Source of the DNA: Paenibacillus plantarum
GTDB lineage: Bacteria > Bacillota > Bacilli > Paenibacillales > NBRC-103111
DNA length: 64,000 bases
Direction: 5' to 3'
Assembly (NCBI RefSeq): GCF_013141695.1
Contig: NZ_WHNY01000004.1
Coordinates: 186,001-250,000 of the forward strand
Of this stretch, positions 10,301 to 18,316 are shown piece after piece (within the stretch, counting starts at the first letter, position 1; every line of letters begins with the position of its first letter). Made by a program: the position numbers and the translations under genes. The notes beneath the pieces are model-generated. The model made no database searches. It was not told the DNA's origin and was given only the letters and a program-made list of their open reading frames with translations.

Positions 10301-10385
10301 GCCTAGGTGTATATAGGGTAATGAATAGAATGACAACCAATGCAATCTTTGCCAACAGGAACTGCTGTCTTTGTAGAAATATCAC
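7380..10385 (-). CDS. Cell-surface FG-GAP/VCBS, Ig-like and SLH domain protein
   Basis: 1001 residues from a GTG at 10385, chosen because GGAGG lies 8 bases before it. Order: signal peptide (to about residue 32, ending QVHA); about seven FG-GAP/VCBS repeats to about residue 370, each with a D-x-N-x-D-G calcium loop and LGNGDGTF signature, forming a predicted integrin-type beta-propeller; three cadherin-like beta-sandwich modules of 104 residues ending in TYTVDVTR or similar; a further related module ending SYSLTIQR; three C-terminal SLH domains (FLDIKGHWAE, IPSWAIATV, IPKWARESI) for anchoring to the secondary cell-wall polymer. Likely a surface adhesin or binding scaffold. The stop is 105 bp from the LamG gene start, so the two may be co-transcribed. 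Confidence 0.88.
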   Translation of the reverse strand: MIFLQRQQFLLAKIALVVILFITLYTPRQVHAAAFQTNNYGASSTIDVATVDLNNDGHLDLATVLQPGNGTSSFSIRLGNGDGTFGAETAYTFSGYASAITYADFNGDSNIDLAITRASPSSYLILLGNGDGTFQPPLSASIGGTSNFIAAADFDHDGKMDLAMTYVSGSNVYVMLGNGDGTFQASTSFGTGSVTFQLTAKDFNGDGNPDLAVVSYLDRKINVLLGNGDGTFAVKVDYSAGQFAQRVATGDLNKDGILDMVVCSSSGAITILLGNGDGTFQNLGNKSFGVDPRAVLIGDYIGDGEADILIANFGLSSNIFSIFEGHGDGTFESAKRYGYSGEGSTSLQMMSGDFNEDGWLDVVIIRQLGSTVDVVLANHRIAQLQSLNLSGGAALHMPFDTETLIYTSRVPYSVYGIDVTPTVTDATATVTVGVYGDTQETVNSGQPSSSLPLNVGVNTIEVTVTAQDGTTIQTYTVDVTRERNTDASLSGLSLTGGAALSPSFLSSTLNYASTVAYSQSSIQVTPVADATATMKVKVNGGTPEAVNSGQPSSSLPLNVGVNTIEVTVTAQDGTTIQTYTVDVTRERNTDASLSGLSLTGGAAISPTFLSSMLNYASAVAYSQSSIQVTPVADATATVVVKVNGGTPEAVDSGQPSSSLPLNVGVNTIEVTVTAQDGTTTQTYTVNVTRLAETNTGSGSVQLSSNADLKQLTVKVNGDELKLTPIFTAEMTSYQAQTSASEVSIEAFASDPGASVTLGGINLVGNTTVALTNGDNVFKIIVKAENGTVKSYSLTIQRQTELAPLPVESPACAFLDIKGHWAELHICEAAEKGIVKGKLETEFDPQGLVTRVEFTTMLLRALGVTSEAVGGNKQIFTDQAQIPSWAIATVSHAVEMAIVQGYPDGSFQPMQTVTRSEMAAMLARAMKWDTQLDPKTTFADDADIPKWARESIYTSASRGLLNGREGNRLVPGGMTTRADAATVMLRVWNLSRAMVGQGQTAH
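8326..9064 (-). repeat. Three tandem 312-bp coding repeats
   Basis: The DNA repeats with a period of exactly 312 bp (104 codons), easily seen from identical blocks beginning near 8343, 8655 and 8967 (for example TTCAGCGGCAGCGAACTGCT in each). Units encode the cadherin-like modules of the surface protein. The blocks are nearly identical, indicating recent duplication or ongoing homogenisation; copy number may vary between strains. Confidence 0.85.
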
Positions 10386-10655
10386 GTGTACAACCTCCAC
10401 TATAAAGTAATGTTTTCGCCTGTTTTCGCGCTTCTTTGAGGTTCAGAATAAACGCGTCAATTCAAGCAACACATTAACATGGTAATATAGTGCTCTGAAA
10501 GAATTATGAAAGATCGTTATTTTTACTGATTCCGCTGAGCGGGCTACCCACGAAATGTCCATTCAAAGCCTTATAGAAACTAACTCCACGGTCGATATAT
10601 AAAGGAAGGACATACACTTCGGATATAAATCGACTAAACAAAAGGGACTTATTCA

Positions 10656-12404
10656 ATGACTACATCTATGCAACTTATTTTTATGATTGCTTCAGTGATC
10701 ATGATGTGCATCATCTTTATCTTTGTATTTGGGTTTAGAAAAGAGCGCGGTATTAACTTTCTGATCGGTGTAATCGTGTGCCGAATTATTTATGCAAGTG
10801 GTGTTATTTGCGAGGAAAACAGTTACAGCTTAATGGGTAAACTTTTTTTCCGGAATATTCATCAAACAGCGTTAAATGTAATGGTCCCGTTCTTTGTCTT
10901 GTTCGTACTTGAATTGGTCGCCTATGATAAGTTATTACGAACAAGAGGGAAGATTGTGCTTATCGCGTTATTCGCTCTTTGGTCAATGCTGATGTGGTTC
11001 GATTCAGATCTTCATGTCATCTATCGTAAAATTGAACTCTATAATGGTCATTTATTAACGACGAAAACCATCTATTCTATCACATACGCTATGATTTGTT
11101 ATAGTATCTTGGCTACATGTTTTTATTTTCTATTTCAGTATTTACGGAATATCCGTAAAGATCTGCGTACCCCAGGAATGTGGGTTCTGTTTCTAATTTC
11201 ATTTTCGTTTATCATCGAGATTGTGAAATTAGTCAATTCGGAATGGTCGTCATGGTTGCTTCCCATGTCGGTCTACTGTGGTTTCTTAGGCATGCTAGTT
11301 CTAATCATTATACTGCGGTACAAGTTCTTTTCCCTCACTCCTTTTGCTAGAAATATTGTACTTGATACCCTTCAGGAGAGTATTCTGATTGCGAATGCTT
11401 CCGGCAAAATTATTGATAGTAATAAGCAGGCTTCTCATTGGTTTTCAGAGATGGGCTATGCAACGATTTCCGGGCGGAATATCGCGGAGCTATTGGCACC
11501 TTGGCCCAATTGGACTAAGTTGTGCCAGTCTATGCAACAAGGCAATATTGAGATTGATGCTTGGCTGAATGGAGAAAGAAGAATCTACAGTGTGAACGTA
11601 TATCCACTGCATACACTACGTAGGCAGGGACAGGGAAGTATTTCTCTTATTTTTGATATTACGGAGAAACAGCGCCATCTGGAGCAGATTGCCCAGCTCA
11701 ATCAATTGAAGGATCAATTGTTTACGATCGTGTCGCACGATATACGTGGTCCTCTGGCGTTGCAATTTCAACTTGTTGAATTACTGGAAGAAGATCGAGA
11801 CAGTTTCAGTACGGATCACCGGGAAATCGTTGAGATGCTGGGTGACCAGATTCGTAATACACTCGGGATGACTGCTAATTTGTTAGAATGGTTTCGCAGC
11901 CAGCGGGAAGACATGGCTCTTCGTCCGAAGTTCTTGGCGTTATCTGAGGTCGTGGAGGAATGTTGTCATATGCTGCATATTAGAAGCGGAGCCAAACAGA
12001 TTGTGGTGCATAATAACATTGCATCAGGTACTCGGGTGTATGCTGATCGGGAAGCGCTTGGATTAATTATTCGTAATTTATTATCCAACGCCATTAAATT
12101 CACTGGATTAGGCGGTTCAGTCCATATACAAGATCAGTTATCGGGAAACATGGTAACCGTTTCTGTCCGCGATAATGGGATGGGTATGAAAGAGGAACAG
12201 ACTCGTCAGCTATTTAGCGAAAAGCAGCTTCATTCATTACCCGGCACGATGGGAGAAAAGGGCGCGGGACTTGGACTTCTCGTAAGTCGACAGTTTGTAC
12301 AACGAAGTGGCGGGAATATGTGGGTGGAAAGCCAAGTAGGGCAAGGAAGTGTCTTTTACTTCACCATGAAAGGGGAACGACGTGATGAAAGTTCTCATAG
12401 TTGA
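10656..12404 (+). CDS. Sensor histidine kinase with 7TM N-terminal region and PAS domain
   Basis: 582 residues. The first 225 contain about seven hydrophobic spans, matching the N-terminal 7TM region of histidine kinases. A PAS-like domain follows (LDTLQESILIANASGKIIDSN, about 236-335), then a HisKA domain with the phospho-acceptor in FTIVSHDIRGPLA (His361), and an HATPase domain with N box NLLSNAIKF, DNGMGM and GAGLGL. It overlaps the next gene, its response regulator, by 20 bases, so the two are translationally coupled. It is divergent from the SLH protein, sharing a 270-bp intergenic region; the target is unknown. The ribosome-binding site is weak (AAAAGGGA). Confidence 0.88.
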   Translation: MTTSMQLIFMIASVIMMCIIFIFVFGFRKERGINFLIGVIVCRIIYASGVICEENSYSLMGKLFFRNIHQTALNVMVPFFVLFVLELVAYDKLLRTRGKIVLIALFALWSMLMWFDSDLHVIYRKIELYNGHLLTTKTIYSITYAMICYSILATCFYFLFQYLRNIRKDLRTPGMWVLFLISFSFIIEIVKLVNSEWSSWLLPMSVYCGFLGMLVLIIILRYKFFSLTPFARNIVLDTLQESILIANASGKIIDSNKQASHWFSEMGYATISGRNIAELLAPWPNWTKLCQSMQQGNIEIDAWLNGERRIYSVNVYPLHTLRRQGQGSISLIFDITEKQRHLEQIAQLNQLKDQLFTIVSHDIRGPLALQFQLVELLEEDRDSFSTDHREIVEMLGDQIRNTLGMTANLLEWFRSQREDMALRPKFLALSEVVEECCHMLHIRSGAKQIVVHNNIASGTRVYADREALGLIIRNLLSNAIKFTGLGGSVHIQDQLSGNMVTVSVRDNGMGMKEEQTRQLFSEKQLHSLPGTMGEKGAGLGLLVSRQFVQRSGGNMWVESQVGQGSVFYFTMKGERRDESSHS

Positions 12405-13500
12405 CGATGAGCCTGCCATGTTGTTCGTCATGAAGCGGATGCTAGCGACGATCGAAGACGTGGAGCTCGTTGGGAGCTTCCAGAATGCGGAGGAAGTACT
12501 GGACTTCGTCCGGAACGGCGATGTGGATCTAGCATTTCTGGACATCAAGATCGATGCGGAAGACGGATTAGAGCTTGCCCGCCGTTTGCGGTCGCTTCGT
12601 GCCGAACTTGGCATCGTGTTTATCACCTCACATTCCGAGTTTGCACTTCATGCCTACGATGTCTATCCGTTGGACTATATGGTTAAACCCATTTCTAGAA
12701 ACCGACTGGCCCAGACAATTGCTCAAGCAACGAGCAGACAGAGTGCTTCTTCAGATGATGATGCTGGCGACCTCATACTTCCTCGGCTGGCGGTTCGGGG
12801 GATGGGTTGCCTCGAGGCCAGTAGTAAGCAAGCGGGTGCTGTGAAATGGATTTCCAAAAAAAGCATGGAATTATTCGCCTATTTGCTCGTTAACCGGGGT
12901 AGAAGTGTAACTAAAATCCGGATTTTGGAGGATATTTTCCCGGAGAGGCCTCTTAAGAATGCAGAAACTTATCTCAATACGGTAGTCTATCAACTTAGGA
13001 AGGCGTTGTCACCGCATGGGTTCAAGGAAATGATCATTTCAGCTCAAGAGCAGTATCGTATAGACTTGGATCAAGCAGATGTTGATTTTATTCAATTTGA
13101 GCAGGACGTGAAGGAACTATCTGATATCAACGTAGGGAATATAACGGCAGCTATCGATCTGGAGAAACAGTTTACAGGGCAGCTGTTCGAGAATAATTCG
13201 TTTGTGTGGGCAACAGTGGAACATGAGCGGTTGGCCATCATATACGATTCCTTTGCCAAACGTCTCGCCAATTGGTTACTGAATCGGCAGCAATTTAGGG
13301 AAGCGGCACAAATTGCGAGAAGACTTATATCTCGTAATGAATTTGAAGAAGAGTCCAATCTTCTTCTGTTGCATATCTACGGAGTTACAGGAGATCATCA
13401 GTCCCTACATAACCATTACGAGCACTACAAGCAATTGCTACTTCAAGAGCTTGACCTGCAGCCTTCGTCGATTGTTCAACAACTATATGAACAATATTAG
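12385..13500 (+). CDS. Response regulator with winged-helix and BTAD (SARP-like) output domain
   Basis: 371 residues from ATG 12385 (an in-frame GTG at 12382 is also possible; AGGGG precedes both). Receiver domain about 1-120 with DDE at residues 7-9, phospho-acceptor Asp53 in AFLDIKID, and K in YMVKPIS. A winged-helix segment of OmpR/SARP style follows (WISKKSMELFAYLLVNRGR through YLNTVVYQLRKALS), then a bacterial transcriptional activation domain of TPR-like helices (about 235-371). This receiver + wHTH + BTAD layout is known in Firmicutes but less common than OmpR or LytTR types. Partner of the overlapping 7TM kinase. A hairpin terminator follows at 13592. Confidence 0.87.
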   Translation: MKVLIVDDEPAMLFVMKRMLATIEDVELVGSFQNAEEVLDFVRNGDVDLAFLDIKIDAEDGLELARRLRSLRAELGIVFITSHSEFALHAYDVYPLDYMVKPISRNRLAQTIAQATSRQSASSDDDAGDLILPRLAVRGMGCLEASSKQAGAVKWISKKSMELFAYLLVNRGRSVTKIRILEDIFPERPLKNAETYLNTVVYQLRKALSPHGFKEMIISAQEQYRIDLDQADVDFIQFEQDVKELSDINVGNITAAIDLEKQFTGQLFENNSFVWATVEHERLAIIYDSFAKRLANWLLNRQQFREAAQIARRLISRNEFEEESNLLLLHIYGVTGDHQSLHNHYEHYKQLLLQELDLQPSSIVQQLYEQY

Positions 13501-13591
13501 TGATCACCTTCTCGTGTTACGGCAATGTACATTGTAGTCCACAATTTCCAATAGGAATACCACATTAATCTCCGTTAATTGAACGAAAACA

Positions 13592-13620
13592 GGGAGCAGT
13601 TGCCGCGGCAAACTGCTCCC
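13592..13620. terminator. Bidirectional terminator between convergent genes, also a hairpin-repeat copy
   Basis: Long stem GGGAGCAGTT...AACTGCTCCC with a short central GCCGCGGC, between the convergent BTAD regulator and GAPDH gene; the minus side is followed by TGTTTTC, the plus side by TGTTT. The left flank (CCGTTAATTGAACGAAAA, 13572-13589) is the same as that of the hairpin elements in the 30-41 kb island, so this is one copy of that family. Confidence 0.7.
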
Positions 13621-13649
13621 TGTTTAGATTGTATTGGCCGTCGCCTAGC

Positions 13650-14651
13650 TTATGATTTTGCAACTAGATAATAGGCTACTTCAGCCAACCGTGAAGCATA
13701 GCCCCATTCGTTGTCGTACCAAGTAGCGACAGACAATAGCTCACCTTGTACTTGGGTTAAATTCAAGTCAATAATTGAAGAGTGGGGATCAGCTACGATG
13801 CGGGACGAGGCCCATTCCCCTTCCAAAACATCAAGTACGCCCTTTAATTGGCCTTCTCTCGCAGCTTCTCGAAACATATCGTTAATCTCTTGAACGGTGC
13901 ATCGTTTTTCCGTTATCAAATTAAGTTCTGCGATGCTTCCGGTACGGGTCGGAATGCGGTAGGCTTTGCCTGTAATTTGCAGATCATTCCAAATGAATTT
14001 CAGAGCTTTCGCTGCACCTGAGGATGATGGAATGATATTCTCGGCTGCTGCCCATGAATCCCGACGGTCCTTCATCGGCTGATCCGTCAACGATTGCGTG
14101 TTCGTATACGAGTGTACTGTTGAGAATAAGCCGTATTGAATACCATAGTTTTCTCTGACCAATTTGACTACCGGTGCAAGTGCATTGGTTGTGCAACTCG
14201 CCATGCTAATAATTTTATGCTTTTCCGGATCGAAGCTTTCTAAGTTAATCCCTTTAAGAAGTACTGCGTCGCAATCTTCTAAGGTTTTGCTCGGGCCGCT
14301 GACAAGCACCCTTTTGGCGCCTCGTTCCAAGTGCAGTTCAGCTACTGATCGCGTAACGGCTCGCCCAGTACAATCAATGACCAACTCTACGCCTAACTCA
14401 CCCCAATTCGGCAATTCAGCGGCCGAATTCAAATAACGAATCTCCCGGTCGCCAATTACGATTGCGCCTTCTTGAGCAGATACTTTCTCATGCCAACGCT
14501 TGTAATTTGTATCCACTTCAAAAAGTGCGGCAAGCGTAGCTTCGTCTTTAATATCCGAAATGGAAAAGGGAACAAACAAATTTTGTTGCAATGCCGCCCG
14601 AAGGAGCTGTCTTCCGATACGTCCAAATCCAAAAAGCGCAATTTCACCCAT
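13650..14651 (-). CDS. Glyceraldehyde-3-phosphate dehydrogenase-like protein
   Basis: 333 residues. Rossmann motif GFGRIGRQLLR at the N-terminus, catalytic cysteine in SMASCTTNALAP (Cys153, the usual position), STVHSYTNTQ, and the C-terminal WYDNEWGY hallmark. I start at ATG 14651 behind GGAGG (14656-14661) and not at the ATG at 14663, which lies upstream of that site. It converts glyceraldehyde-3-phosphate and phosphate to 1,3-bisphosphoglycerate with NAD(P), or the reverse. Several normally conserved stretches deviate (for example KDRRDSWAAAENIIP in place of the usual R-R-A-R-A-A-A form), so it is probably a paralogue with altered cofactor or substrate use, not the main glycolytic enzyme. 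Preceded by a broken FMN reductase gene. Confidence 0.85.
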   Translation of the reverse strand: MGEIALFGFGRIGRQLLRAALQQNLFVPFSISDIKDEATLAALFEVDTNYKRWHEKVSAQEGAIVIGDREIRYLNSAAELPNWGELGVELVIDCTGRAVTRSVAELHLERGAKRVLVSGPSKTLEDCDAVLLKGINLESFDPEKHKIISMASCTTNALAPVVKLVRENYGIQYGLFSTVHSYTNTQSLTDQPMKDRRDSWAAAENIIPSSSGAAKALKFIWNDLQITGKAYRIPTRTGSIAELNLITEKRCTVQEINDMFREAAREGQLKGVLDVLEGEWASSRIVADPHSSIIDLNLTQVQGELLSVATWYDNEWGYASRLAEVAYYLVAKS

Positions 14652-14690
14652 AATAGCCTCCATTATTTATTAGATTAATTAGTATCCTTA

Positions 14691-15079
14691 CTACTCATTA
14701 AGCCGTTGTACCTGATTAATCCATTGCAAAAATGATTGAACATAACGCTGCAAATATTTGCGAGTCGCATCATCCGTGAGCTTACGAGTAATTGAAGCAA
14801 TCTTGTCCGTGATTTGAGAAATATACATTTTTTGAGCCGGCATCACGTAGGACTGGGTGGCATCTAACGTTTGCCTGATTTGCTGCTGCGAAAGAATCGT
14901 CCCTTTTACGCCTGGTGTTGCACCTATCACACCTGCAGGCTTTTATAGAGGGGAAGATTGGCAATCGATATGTATTCAAATTCTGCGGAATCTACAAGTT
15001 CTGGAATCGAATTCGCAATCATTTGATTAAAAGAGTTTTCCCTCAAACTTCCTACAATAATCCCTATTCTTTGGGACAT
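14691..15079 (-). pseudogene. NADPH-dependent FMN reductase, internal deletion and frameshift
   Basis: From ATG 15079 (ribosome-binding site GGAGG) the frame gives SQRIGIIVGSLRENSFNQMI, the flavodoxin-like start of ChrR/YieF-type reductases, up to IANLPLYK. It then shifts frame and resumes as KPAGVIGATPGVKGT, the motif normally found 60-70 residues later (GKPAAVIGASPG), and runs to a stop at 14691. The part that normally holds the PEYN substrate loop is gone, so a working enzyme is very unlikely. It stands 40 bp upstream of the GAPDH gene on the same strand and may still carry its promoter. Confidence 0.75.
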
Positions 15080-15177
15080 TAGCCAACCTCCAGAATTCAT
15101 TCTCATATACTCATACAATACTTTTCATACAGGATATATCACTCCATGATTTAATCTCAAAATACGTATTCTTAATT

Positions 15178-15420
15178 TTAAGATGTATGACAACAATTAT
15201 TGATCATTAGCTGCTTTTTTATCAATAAGCTTTTTAGGCGCAACATCGTCCCTTCTTCATCCATAACAGACACACTCAGAAGCGTAGTTATGAATTACCC
15301 GCGTAAAATCTGTAAATACTGCGTCCGAAGCGCTGCTTGTTCCGCTTTCTCAGTATCAGATAGACCTGATCCTCGCTCAAATCTGCTCAGTTCATTAATA
15401 CGGTTCAAAATTGGAATCAT
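15178..15420 (-). pseudogene. DUF896 (YnzC-like) small protein interrupted by an in-frame stop
   Basis: Behind a perfect AAGGAGG, ATG 15420 opens IPILNRINELSRFERGSGL, then EKAEQAALRTQYLQILRG, a clear match to the DUF896 family (RINEL...EKAEQ...LR.EYL). A TAA at 15295-15297 follows, but the same frame continues with FITTLLSVSVMDEEGTML, matching the family's normal second half (V..DPEGNDVT), to a TAA at 15178. Total length with the stop ignored is 80 codons, the family's usual size. So either a nonsense mutation truncates it to 41 residues or this is a base error. Not detectable as a long open frame, hence easy to miss. Confidence 0.65.
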
Positions 15421-15520
15421 TCCCATTACCTCCTTGAAGTCATTTAGATACTGTCTTAAAATCATTTATCTTAATTTAAAGATACACGCACGACCAGTAG
15501 TACGATGCGCTGCCAAGCGC

Positions 15521-15574
15521 AAAAAAAAGCCTGCAAAGACCAGAATAGCCTAAGCTAATCATGTCTTTGCAAGC
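15521..15574 (-). terminator. Terminator of the alpha-mannoside operon
   Basis: Stem GCCTGCAAAGAC (15529-15540) / GTCTTTGCAAGC (15563-15574), followed on the minus strand by eight T. It lies directly after the GH38 stop at 15584. Confidence 0.8.
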
Positions 15575-15583
15575 TGGCAATGA

Positions 15584-18313
15584 CTACCGCTGAATCCCGA
15601 TCGTAACGATTTCACAAGGACCTACTGGCAACGTCAAGCTGCCATCTGCCTCCACGGCCAAACGCTCGCCTTGTATTTCCAAGATCGTGCTCTTATAGAA
15701 ATTCTGCTGAGGAAGTTGCGTTCGGACCTTAACTTCCGCATGCAATGAACGCATGTTATACCAACGAAGCAGTACATCACCTGATGCTTCATTCATTTTC
15801 ATCGAGGATAAAGCCAGACCTTCACCTTCCCATTGGAAAGGTGCAAATGTCGAAGCAATTCGGCCATAATGGATGCCGGTTTGTGCCACTGTCCAAGGAA
15901 TTTGGAACTGGTAGGCAGCCGTATAGGCTTCGTATTGTGCACCTTCACCAGTGTGCGGGAAGATCGCCAATCGAACCGTATGTTCACCCAGACACTGAGC
16001 CTCAGGAGTCGGGAATAGGCCCCAATCGCCGAGTTCGCCAACCGCGCGTAGAAGCGTAACGGCGATCGTATTCCGCCCATCGCGTAGAACTTCGTATTCG
16101 TTTAATCCGAGATTGGCAACGACCAAGCCCGCCCCCGCTTCGCTGACATCAACGAATGCCTGTTGATGCTGCGTATTACTTGGGTTTTCCCACTCTGCGG
16201 CTGGCGTATTATCCCGTTGTACGACTTCAAACATCGAATCAACATGATGAGTTTGCGCAGTCAGATCGGTTGGGAATAACATCCGCAGACGATGATCCTT
16301 CGCTTGATTGTTGAAGGATGACTCGATCTCTACCCCTTGTCCGCTTCGGCTCAAGCTAACCACCGTGCTGATCCGTATCGGAATCATGCGCGTTGAACGC
16401 TGTGCTTGGCGATGCGGATAGTAAACTAAGTCACGTTGTTCAACGTCCAGCATGTCGTCGCCCGATGCAGGGATTTCCCATTCATGGACGATTTCAACGG
16501 AAGCTTGGTAGGCCGTATCTTGGAGCACACGGATTTGAGCTTGTAATCCGCTCGTTGTTAGCGGCCTTTCGCCATCCGGTTGACGGAACATGTACTCGTT
16601 GCCAATATCTCCGGTATTCTCGTACACACCCAAATCCCGGTACGTGCTGCCGTTCTTCTTATCCGTCAGCGTGAATGAACCGTTATCCGCGATTTCAATC
16701 TTGATCGCTGCATTTTCCATAACCCGCTCATCTGTGAACAACGAGGAATCTGTCAATTCTGCTTCCCTCTTCACCCAAGCGTAAGTTTTCAAACCTAGTG
16801 CTGGTACCTTGTCGGCTTCGAACGTCAATCTTACTTTTCGGCACATATAGGGCTGACGGAACTTGTCGTCCGGCAAATCGTATCCGAATTGCAAACCAAG
16901 GTCCTCGACCGTACATGGAAGAGGCTGCGATGACGCATCCACGAGTACTCGTCCTGTGAGATCTGCGGCTTTAGCAAAAGCGCTTGCTTCCTCCAGCGTA
17001 TAGCCATCTCGGAAATAGAGGCGTAAAGCGTCGATCTCGATACTAACAACCCCCGAGCGTTCCCAACCCGACGTATTAAACACGACAACGGGCAGAGCAC
17101 CATCACCCGCCAGTATAAAGTCAGACGTATCGATCGCGTCCGCAATGGCTTGCTTGCTGTCATCGATAATGGCTTCAGCAACATGACGGCTCTTATCGAA
17201 GCGCGTGACCATTTCACGGTGCACTTCGTCCACCGAGCAGCCGCAGATACTGTCATGCGGATGGTTTTGCATTAAGCTTTTCCAGGCGTAAGTGAACAGA
17301 TGATGCGGGTACTTCTCCCCGACTTTAAGGACATGGGCGAAAGCCGCCAGCGGTTCTGCCACTTTCTCCAACATCGCTTGTCCGAGCTGATTCATCTGTT
17401 TCAAGTACACGCGCGCCGAAGCTGTATTGACAAGGGTAGACCAACCGTCCGTCCGCTGGCTGCGCAGCTCGCCTTTGACCGTCGAAAGTTCCTGCTTGCC
17501 TGAACGCTGAACCGCAGCCAAATAATCGTTAAAATTCGAATGAACAAAGGTGGTATCCGGGAAAAGCTCACACGCCGCTTGAATCGCTTCTGGCAGATCT
17601 AATTGAACAGGCTGATGATCACAACCATTCATGAAAAGCAGTTCGCCCGTGGAAGCATATTTCTCAGCGTCCGCTAGTTTGCGCTCCCAATAGGCTTGTG
17701 CTTCTTCCTTATCAACCGGAATCTCATTGCCGTTGGAATACCAGTTGGCAAAAAGAATACCCAACACCTGAGAGCCATCTGGCCCTTCCCAGACCAGCTC
17801 CGAGAAGGAGGATTCAAAATCACCGTCGGACACTGTGTTGTTGAAACCAGTCGGCTTCACGCCTCGTCCGAATAAGGCATTCGTGATGCCAGACTGCTGC
17901 ATCAATTGCGGCGTCTGCCCGACTAAGCCGAACGTGTCGGGAAAATATCCGATTTTCGACACATCGCCATACGCTTTCGCATCTTGATGTCCAATTTGCA
18001 TATTGCGAACATTGGCCTCGCCGCTCGTTAAGAAGGCATCCTGTAAAATATACCAAGGTCCGATGAGGATACGGCCATCCCGGATTAATTTGCTTAGGCG
18101 ATCCTTCTGTTCGGGTCTGACCTGCAAGTAATCCTCCAGAATAATCGTCTGACCGTCGAGAAAGAAACTGCGATAATTCGCATCTTGATCCATTTTATCT
18201 AATAACGTATCTACGAGTTTAACTAGACGCACATGGTGCTTCTCATAAGGTAAATACCACTCCCGATCCCAATGGGTATGGGAAATGATATGAGCCGTTC
18301 GCTTGGTACTCAT
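15584..18313 (-). CDS. GH38 alpha-mannosidase
   Basis: 909 residues, no signal peptide, so cytoplasmic. The GH38 start is unmistakable: IISHTHWDREW carries the zinc-binding H-x-D (His14/Asp16), and GYFPDTFG contains the candidate nucleophile Asp126. DSICGCSVDEVHREM (about 350-365) is the helical-domain motif with further zinc-site residues. The C-terminal half is the usual set of beta-sandwiches ending LPVGPCEIVTIGI. It removes terminal alpha-linked mannose from imported mannosides. It is the last gene of the operon, starting 3 bp after the GH-A gene stop, before the terminator. Together with GH125 upstream this points to alpha-mannan or N-glycan-derived oligosaccharides. Confidence 0.93.
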   Translation of the reverse strand: MSTKRTAHIISHTHWDREWYLPYEKHHVRLVKLVDTLLDKMDQDANYRSFFLDGQTIILEDYLQVRPEQKDRLSKLIRDGRILIGPWYILQDAFLTSGEANVRNMQIGHQDAKAYGDVSKIGYFPDTFGLVGQTPQLMQQSGITNALFGRGVKPTGFNNTVSDGDFESSFSELVWEGPDGSQVLGILFANWYSNGNEIPVDKEEAQAYWERKLADAEKYASTGELLFMNGCDHQPVQLDLPEAIQAACELFPDTTFVHSNFNDYLAAVQRSGKQELSTVKGELRSQRTDGWSTLVNTASARVYLKQMNQLGQAMLEKVAEPLAAFAHVLKVGEKYPHHLFTYAWKSLMQNHPHDSICGCSVDEVHREMVTRFDKSRHVAEAIIDDSKQAIADAIDTSDFILAGDGALPVVVFNTSGWERSGVVSIEIDALRLYFRDGYTLEEASAFAKAADLTGRVLVDASSQPLPCTVEDLGLQFGYDLPDDKFRQPYMCRKVRLTFEADKVPALGLKTYAWVKREAELTDSSLFTDERVMENAAIKIEIADNGSFTLTDKKNGSTYRDLGVYENTGDIGNEYMFRQPDGERPLTTSGLQAQIRVLQDTAYQASVEIVHEWEIPASGDDMLDVEQRDLVYYPHRQAQRSTRMIPIRISTVVSLSRSGQGVEIESSFNNQAKDHRLRMLFPTDLTAQTHHVDSMFEVVQRDNTPAAEWENPSNTQHQQAFVDVSEAGAGLVVANLGLNEYEVLRDGRNTIAVTLLRAVGELGDWGLFPTPEAQCLGEHTVRLAIFPHTGEGAQYEAYTAAYQFQIPWTVAQTGIHYGRIASTFAPFQWEGEGLALSSMKMNEASGDVLLRWYNMRSLHAEVKVRTQLPQQNFYKSTILEIQGERLAVEADGSLTLPVGPCEIVTIGIQR

Positions 18314-18316
18314 GGG

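Noticed and set aside
15200..15553. 117-codon plus-strand frame
   Set aside because: Runs antisense to the DUF896 pseudogene and the operon terminator; the minus-strand reading is clearly the biological one.
16831..17256. 141-codon minus-strand frame inside the GH38 gene
   Set aside because: Lies wholly within the GH38 coding region in another frame; no ribosome-binding site, composition not protein-like.
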